Of a stretch of DNA of 64,000 nt, positions 57,890 through 64,000 are shown one piece after another. A program made the position numbers and the translations under genes. The first letter of the stretch is position 1, and each line of letters opens with the position of its first letter. The notes under the pieces are model-generated. The model was given only the letters and a program-made list of their open reading frames with translations. It did no database searches and was not told where the DNA came from. The DNA is from Begonia masoniana (Eukaryota > Streptophyta > Magnoliopsida > Cucurbitales > Begoniaceae): positions 31,388,051 through 31,452,050 of the forward strand of contig CM039516.1 of assembly GCA_022432975.1 (NCBI GenBank), given 5' to 3'.

Positions 57890-60800
57890 TGTCTTGCTAG
57901 CATTCCCAAGTTGCCTCCTCTACATTCTGATTATGCTACAAAACTTTCACTAGTTGAACCTCTTTGTTACGTAACACTTTTGTTGCATGGTCCAAAATTT
58001 CCACAGGTTTCTCTTCATAGGTAAGAGTAGGGTGAATTTCAATGTTCTGTTGTTCTACAACCTGTGATGGATTTCGCATACATTTCTTCAGCATAGAAAC
58101 ATGGAACACATTGTGAATTCCTTCCATGGAGGCTGGCAACTGTAATTGATAAGTTGTCTTCCCAATCCACTTCAAGATTGAGAAAGGTCCAATGTATCTG
58201 GGATTCAACTTGCCTATCTTCCCAAATCTTACAACTCCTTTGAATGGTGAAACTTTAAGAAAAACTTCATCACCAACTTCAAACTCTAATTCTCTGCGTC
58301 TTCTATCAGCATAGCTTTTCTGCCGGCTTTGAGCTGTCAAGATCCGCTGTCGGATAAAAACAATCTTCTCCACTGTTTGTTGCACAATGTCAGGACCAAT
58401 CAGTCGTGCTTCTCCAACTTCATCCCAGTACAATGGAGATATACACCTTCGTCCATATAATGCCTCGTATGGTGCCATGCCTATTGTCGCCTGAAAACTG
58501 TTGTTATAAGAGAATTCCACCAATGATAAATACTTACTCCAAGAACCCTGGAATTCTAATACACATGCACGAAGCATATCCTCCAATGTTTGAATAGTCC
58601 TCTCGGATTGTCCATCTGTTTGAGGGTGAAAAGCTGTACTAAAATTGAGCTGTATACCCATAGCCTTATGTAAACTCTTCCAAAACTTAGATGTAAATCT
58701 AGAATCTCGGTCTGAAACTATAGTGATTGGAACTCCATGCAATCTAACAATCTCATGCACATATAATTCAGCGAGCTAATCCATCGAGTAAGTCATCTTT
58801 ATTGGCAGGAAGTGGGAAGTTTTGGTTAGACGATCTACTATCACCCAAATTGCATCATGTCCCCTTGCTGTTCTAGGCAATCCCACAACAAAGTCAATCG
58901 TTATTTGTTCCCATTTCCATTCGGGAACTGGTAAAGGTTGCAATGTTCCTGCAAGTCTCTAATGTTCAGCTTTAATCTGTTGGCAAATCAAACACGATCC
59001 AATATACTCTGCCACACTTCTTTTCATATTTGGCCACCAATAATGTTGTTTAAGGTCTCTGTACATTTTTGTACTTCCAGGATGAACAGAGAATCTAGAA
59101 GAATGAGCCTCCGGAAGGATCTCCTTCCGAAGTTCATCAATAGCCGGAACAAACCATCGATTTCAAAACTTGAGAATTCCATCAACAGAATAGTTGAGAT
59201 CTGATTTATCATAAGAATCCATACTTAACTTTTACTTGTTGCATTCAGCATCATTCACCTGAACTTCCTTTATTCTTTCCAAAATAGTAGGCTTCAAGGA
59301 TATGGCAGAAAGCATAGCTGACATGCTGGACACAGCTTCCAAGTTAAATTTTCGGAATTCTGACTCTTAAGGCTAACAGTATGTCAAGAATCAATGCTGA
59401 GGCTGATGTTGTCACTCTACTCAATGCATCTGCCACTACATTCGCCTTGACGGGGTGGTATTTGATCCCAAAATTGTAATCCTTGACAAACTCCAACCAT
59501 CGTCATTGCCTCATGTTTAACTCTTTCTGAGTGAAAATATATTTCAGACTTTTATGATCTGAGAATATTTCACAAGATTGTCCATACAAGTAATGCCTCT
59601 AAATCTTCAACGCAAAAACTACCGCAGCTAATTCCAAATCATGTGTAGGATAATTCTTCTCATGTGTTTTCAGCTATCTAGAAACATAAGCTATTACCTT
59701 TCCATCTTGCATCAACACACAACCGAGGCCCACCTTGGAAGCATCACAATAAATGCTAAACTTTCTATTATCAACAGGGAGTGTTAGTATTGGGGCATTG
59801 GTCAGTCTCTGTTTCAAAGTCTGAAAGCTGGACTCACATTCCTCACTCCACACATACTTCATGTTCTTCCTTGTTAACCGAGTAAGGGGTGAAACAATCT
59901 TCGAGAATCCCTCAATGAATTTCCTGTAGTATCCTGCTAATCCAAGGAAACTTCGAATATCTGTAGCATTCTTCGGTTGGGGCCACTTCTTAACTGCTTG
60001 AACCTTGGCTGGATCGACAGATATCCCACCTCCCGAGATAACGTGACCCAAAAAGTGAACTTGGTCCAACCAAAACTCACACTTGGAAAACTTGGCATAA
60101 AGTCGGTGCTGCTTAAGTACTCCTAACACCAAGTTCAAGTGTTTTGCATGCTCATCCTTAGTACGTGAATAGATTAAAATATCATCAATAAACACTATGA
60201 CAAATTTATCTAGATACTCGTGAAACACCCTATTCATAAGGTCCATGAAGGCTGCTGGTGCATTTATCAATCCAAAAGACATAACCAAAAACTCATAATG
60301 TCCATACCTTGTGCGAAAGGCTGTCTTAGGGATATCTACAGATTTGACTTTCAATTGATAATAACCGGACCTAAGATCAATCTTAGAGAAGACTCACACA
60401 CCATTAAGTTAGTCAAATAGATCATCAATCCTTGGTAATGGATACTTGTTCTTGATAGTTAATTTGTTCAATTCCCGATAATCAACACACATACGCAATG
60501 GTCCATCCTTCTTCTTAACAAAAAAAACAGGTGCACCCCACGGTGAATAACTCGGGCATATGAATCCTTTTTCCAACAGTTCCTCCAACTGTTTCTTTAA
60601 CTCCCTAAGCTCTGTTGGTGCTAATCTGTAAGGATTCTTAGATATAGGCTCTGCGCCTGGGTAAACATCTACAACAAACTCAATTTCTCTATCTGGCGGC
60701 AAGCCAAGAAGGTCATCTAGGAATACTTCTGGGAAGTCTTGGACAACCAAGACATTTTGAGGACTCGATTTTTCTACAACCTGTGTGTCTATAGCACTGG

Positions 60801-62319
60801 CTAAAAAGTATAAATACTCTCCGCATGGAGAAGGTCTAGCATCGATAGAGACAATAACAGACATTTTCTTACACTTCTTCAAAGCTTGGAAGGTATGTTT
60901 CAAACCACTAGGGGGTTGAAAACTAACTATTCCAGTCCTACAATCAATCGTGGCATAATATTTGAACAACCAATCCATTCCTAGGATTACATCAAACCCC
61001 ATTATCTCCATGATAATGAGATCAGCAGGTAGATTCATGCATCCCACTGACGCCACACTATTAAGCATCGCATGGCTAGAGTGCATGCATTCACCAGAGG
61101 GTAACGTGACATTAAACACATGTTCAGTTGGCGTAGGCTGTACATCTAACTTGACAACAAATGCAGATGCTATAAAAGAATGTGTTGCATTGGAATCTAT
61201 TAAAGTAAAAGCAGGCCTAGAATTGATCAATATAGTACCTGACACTACAGCGGGCTGATCATCATCACCCGACTCCATCATAGAGAATATCCTCAGCTTC
61301 AACTTAGCAGGGCCACCTTTTAAAACTGGACAATCCCTGTTAACATGACCAACCTTATTACAGTTGTAGCACCGAATGACTCTGGGCTTGGGGCAACCCT
61401 TGAACGTATGTCCAACTTCTTCACAGTTGAAACACTTTCCCAAACCCATTCTGTACTCTCCCAGGTGAAATCTCGAGCATTTCGGGCACTGAGGAAATCT
61501 CTTGGTGTCTTACGCCTTCTTCTCCTTCCTCAGACTGCCTTGGTCTTCACTGGGCCTCTTCATCCCTCTCTGTTGGTGTGGCTGAATAAACTTTCGTGGG
61601 GTTTCCTTTGATCCAGCACACTTCATTTCTGCTTCTTCCACTTCCAATGCTGTGGACACAACTTCACTGTAAGACAAACCTTTAATACCCGTAAACTTGA
61701 CTCCTCTGTAAATCTCTGGCTTCAATCCATGCAAAAATTGAAATACCTTATCCTCATTTTTGTGGACAAGGTGTCTAGCAAACCTGGACAGAGACTCAAA
61801 CTGTCTATTGTACTCAGACACGGACCTCGTCTGCTTCAAGTTCAGAAACTCCACCTTCTTTGTAGTCTGGATGGTGCTGTTAAAGTATTTCTCATAAAAA
61901 GTCTCCTTGAATTGTGTCCAAGACATTGCTAGAACATCAGTGGTGGTCTCCATTGTTTCCCACCAAAGTTGAGCATCTCCAGCCAAATGGAACGTTGCCA
62001 AAGTGACTTTGTCTCCTTCTCCAATATTGGCACATCTGAACATACTCTCGATCTTCCTAAGCCATCCCTCAGCAACAAACGGATTGGATGACTGTCCATC
62101 AAATGTGGGTGGTTGTAATCTTCAGAATCTGTCTCCCGATTGCTCATTGTTGGAACACGAGTTGGCACTCCCTTGCGCATCTCGATTCAAAAGTAGTCCC
62201 AATTGCTCAGACTGCTGACGCACCAAAGCTGTCAGCTCCCTAATCACACTAGGATCCTCCTCACTTCTCAAATTTGGCATCTCTCTCGGTACTCTTGGTC
62301 TTCCTGGTCGTCTAGCCAT
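57890..62319 (-). pseudogene. gag-pol: Tekay/Del-like gag-pol, heavily broken
   Basis: Gag starts at ATG 62319 ([13 protein letters not shown]), close to the 35248 protein. Stops: TGA 62122-62124 (gag), TAA 61510-61512 (before the zinc knuckles), TAA 60409-60411 and TGA 60394-60396 (RT), TAG 59674-59676 (RNase H). Up to there one frame is kept; after it more stops and at least one frameshift occur before the integrase piece at 57936-58760. Zinc knuckles [14 protein letters not shown] and [14 protein letters not shown] are intact, as is RT FIDD. The protease motif reads DSN instead of DSG (codon 61189-61191). The element cannot encode a working set of proteins. Confidence 0.88.
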
Positions 62320-62384
62320 TTTGCTATATTCCTGTTCAATGTTATTTACTCTCATAAATATCTAATAACTAAGGTTAACATAAA

Positions 62385-62405
62385 CACTTACAGTTGTTGG
62401 AGTAC
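62385..62405 (-). promoter_or_regulatory. Conserved leader block, third element
   Basis: Minus strand ACTCCAACAACTGTAAGTG, with AG at 62332-62333 before GAATATAGCAAAATG, gives 60 nt between donor-like and acceptor-like ends. Confidence 0.5.
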
Positions 62406-62474
62406 TCTCATGCGACGATCGGTACTGATGAGTAATCTTTTGAACAGTTTAACTAAATGTCTCTGATACCAAAC

Positions 62475-63274
62475 TGTAACGCCCCGAATTTGTAAACCCG
62501 GTTCACTACTCATAACACTGAACATAACTAAGACATTCTGGGAAAATTTCAAAACTTCACACAACGGTCAAAATTCGACATTATAAAAAAAAAATCAAAA
62601 CTTGCAGCGGAAAATCATTTGTGTAAAACAATATTTATATAACAATTAAAATAATAGAAACAATCGGCCAAAAGAACCGAGGGCATGAGGGTGTTAAATA
62701 TTTAAATGCCTTAAATTTGAACACATCTACCGCTACCGAACACATCCACCGCTACCGAACACATCTACCGCTCATCTACCGAATACATCTACCGAACACA
62801 TCTACCGCCCATCTACCGAACACATCTACCGCTCGCATCTACCGAACACATCTACCGCTCGTATCTTCCGAACGACAACATCTACCGATTACATCTGCCG
62901 ATTGACACCTGCCATTCGACATCTGCCGAACGACAACATCTACCGATCACGTCTGTCGAACGACAACATCTACCGATCGCATCTGCCGATTGACGTCTGC
63001 CAATCGACATCTGCCGAACGACAACAGAACAACTCGTTAACCATTTACACTCTAAACAAATGGACAACTCTGACTACTACAGAACTTGTAAATTTTAACA
63101 GCAACCATTCAAAAAAACTCAAGACCACAACTTTCTAAAAATCCAGAATATCAAACTACAATTAAAACCAATCATGTTTTTATGATCAGGATAATCCCAA
63201 AGATGTTAAAATGTTAAAACTACTACTATTATTAAAATCTTCAGCACACTTCAACAAAACACTTGTCCACTAAG
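62475..63274 (-). mobile_element. 5' LTR (partial) of decayed minus-strand element
   Basis: The plus strand starts TGTAACGCCCCG beside a primer binding site (minus strand TGGTATCAGAGAC, near 62459-62471). It matches 55872 to about 56705, then stops at CACTAAG where another LTR begins. The rest lies beyond the window. Confidence 0.85.
62722..63025. repeat. Degenerate ATCTACCG-type repeats, second LTR
   Basis: Counterpart of 56113-56460 with a different number and order of short units, again ending ATCTGCCGAACGACAACAG. Confidence 0.8.
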
Positions 63275-64000
63275 TGTAACACCCGAGAATTTTTAATTTA
63301 GATTTAGATTTAATTAATTTAAGTTATATTAGTTATTGGATTAATTAACTATTTCTTGGAAGTTTTGGTGGAGTTAGACCGAGGGTGAGGTGAAGGGAAA
63401 ATTTAACGGGCTAAGAGAGGGATTTAACGGTGTTTCAGGGGTCGAATTTACGGGAGGGCAAAACGGTAAATGATTATTTATTAAAACAGTTTTATTAGAA
63501 ATTATTATTATTATTTATTTAATTTAATTTATTTTTTTTTAAAACACAGAATGGCTTCGAAGAAGCCATTCTGCGTTCGAGTGCCCGACGGCCGTGAGGA
63601 GGCGAGAGAGAGCCGAGCGACGTCTCTCCTCCGACGACCACCGCGATTCCTCGACGTTTTTCGGCCAGACAACGTCGGCGATTCCAGGGCTGCACTTTCC
63701 AGCCGTCTTCGCGCACAACCGAACGGTAAGTCTTCATCTTCCCCTGTTTCGGTTCTGTTCGAGGTCGTGGGTCGCCGAGCTGCTAGAGCTCCGATCACCG
63801 GCCGTTTTTGGGCGGTCTTGGCCTGAGTTTGCAGGACATTATGCTGGCAATCGTTGCCTGGCAGTGGAGAGCCTTTTTGGGCAAAAAATCAGTAAGCCCT
63901 CTTCAGGCATTTTGAGTTTTGCTGTGTATTCTCGTGGTTTTTGGTTAGATTATGTTAATTGAGGCTAAATATGGTTGATTGGTGAGGAAACGGGTGAGAA
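63275..64000 (+). mobile_element. Start of a gypsy LTR inserted in another LTR, runs off the window
   Basis: It opens TGTAACACCCGAGAA immediately after CTAAG and aligns with 2742-5366 from the hairpin (63547-63573) to GGTGAGGAAACGGGTGAGAA at the window end. The expected second CTAAG and the rest of the element lie outside. The frames at 63529-63962 are in the G+C-rich leader and lack homology. Confidence 0.82.
63547..63573. repeat. Palindrome in the second LTR of this family
   Basis: CAGAATGGCTTC and GAAGCCATTCTG pair perfectly over 12 bp with the spacer GAA. Compared with 3109-3140 the arm changes GGT to GGC and ACC to GCC, so pairing is preserved. Confidence 0.82.

Overview
The window is repeat-rich nuclear DNA from a plant, probably a eudicot. 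It is built almost entirely of LTR retrotransposons nested inside one another. I find no host gene, tRNA, rRNA or CRISPR array. The evidence for a plant is: many Ty3/gypsy chromovirus polyproteins (gag, zinc knuckles, protease, RT, RNase H, integrase, chromodomain), initiator-Met-type primer binding sites (TGGTATCAGAG), 5-bp target-site duplications (TSDs), LTRs of 1.1-3.3 kb starting TGTAAC/TGTAAT, and a decayed Ty1/copia element. The species cannot be named from this sequence.

Left part (1-19422). A decayed, strongly C-poor internal region (1-2741) ends at a 2.6-kb LTR (2742-5366). After a short unassigned stretch comes a decayed Ty3/gypsy element resembling the CRM group. It has LTRs at 5894-7065 and 14772-15890, with a further internal 3' fragment left of the first LTR. 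Its pol is split by a solo LTR (11171-13353, TSD TGCAA). A broken Ty1/copia element follows (about 16250-19422).

Centre (19423-42241). A minus-strand gypsy LTR (19423-20520 continuing at 41752-42055) was the target of a young Tekay/Del-like element (20521-41746, TSD AAGGC). This element has near-identical 5' and 3' LTRs. Its interior appears twice: the gag-pol at 22656-26723 and at 35248-39678 encodes identical protein at a constant offset of 12592 bp. Between the copies lie foreign sequence, a 100-N gap, an indel-rich second copy of the element's own left flank (28072-30863), and an LTR in which three 35-bp repeats have become about 89 (31661-34780). I read 26724 to about 34800 as probably a gap-filling or duplication artefact, although a real tandem duplication is not excluded.

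Right part (42242-64000). Another apparent LTR (42242-43565 continuing at 54052-55871) holds a complete minus-strand element (43566-54051, TSD TAAAC). That element's gag-pol is one continuous frame broken only by two stop codons. Further right is a more decayed minus-strand element (55872 to at least 63274). Its 5' LTR is interrupted at 63275 by a member of the same LTR family seen at 2742.

The most interesting signals lie in the LTRs, not the proteins. They are: a duplicated hairpin module with paired base changes between copies and a possible pseudoknot; a 15-nt inverted repeat around that module; a minisatellite core shared by several families and expanded independently; a palindrome with a compensatory base-pair change; and a conserved leader block with splice-like ends before gag.
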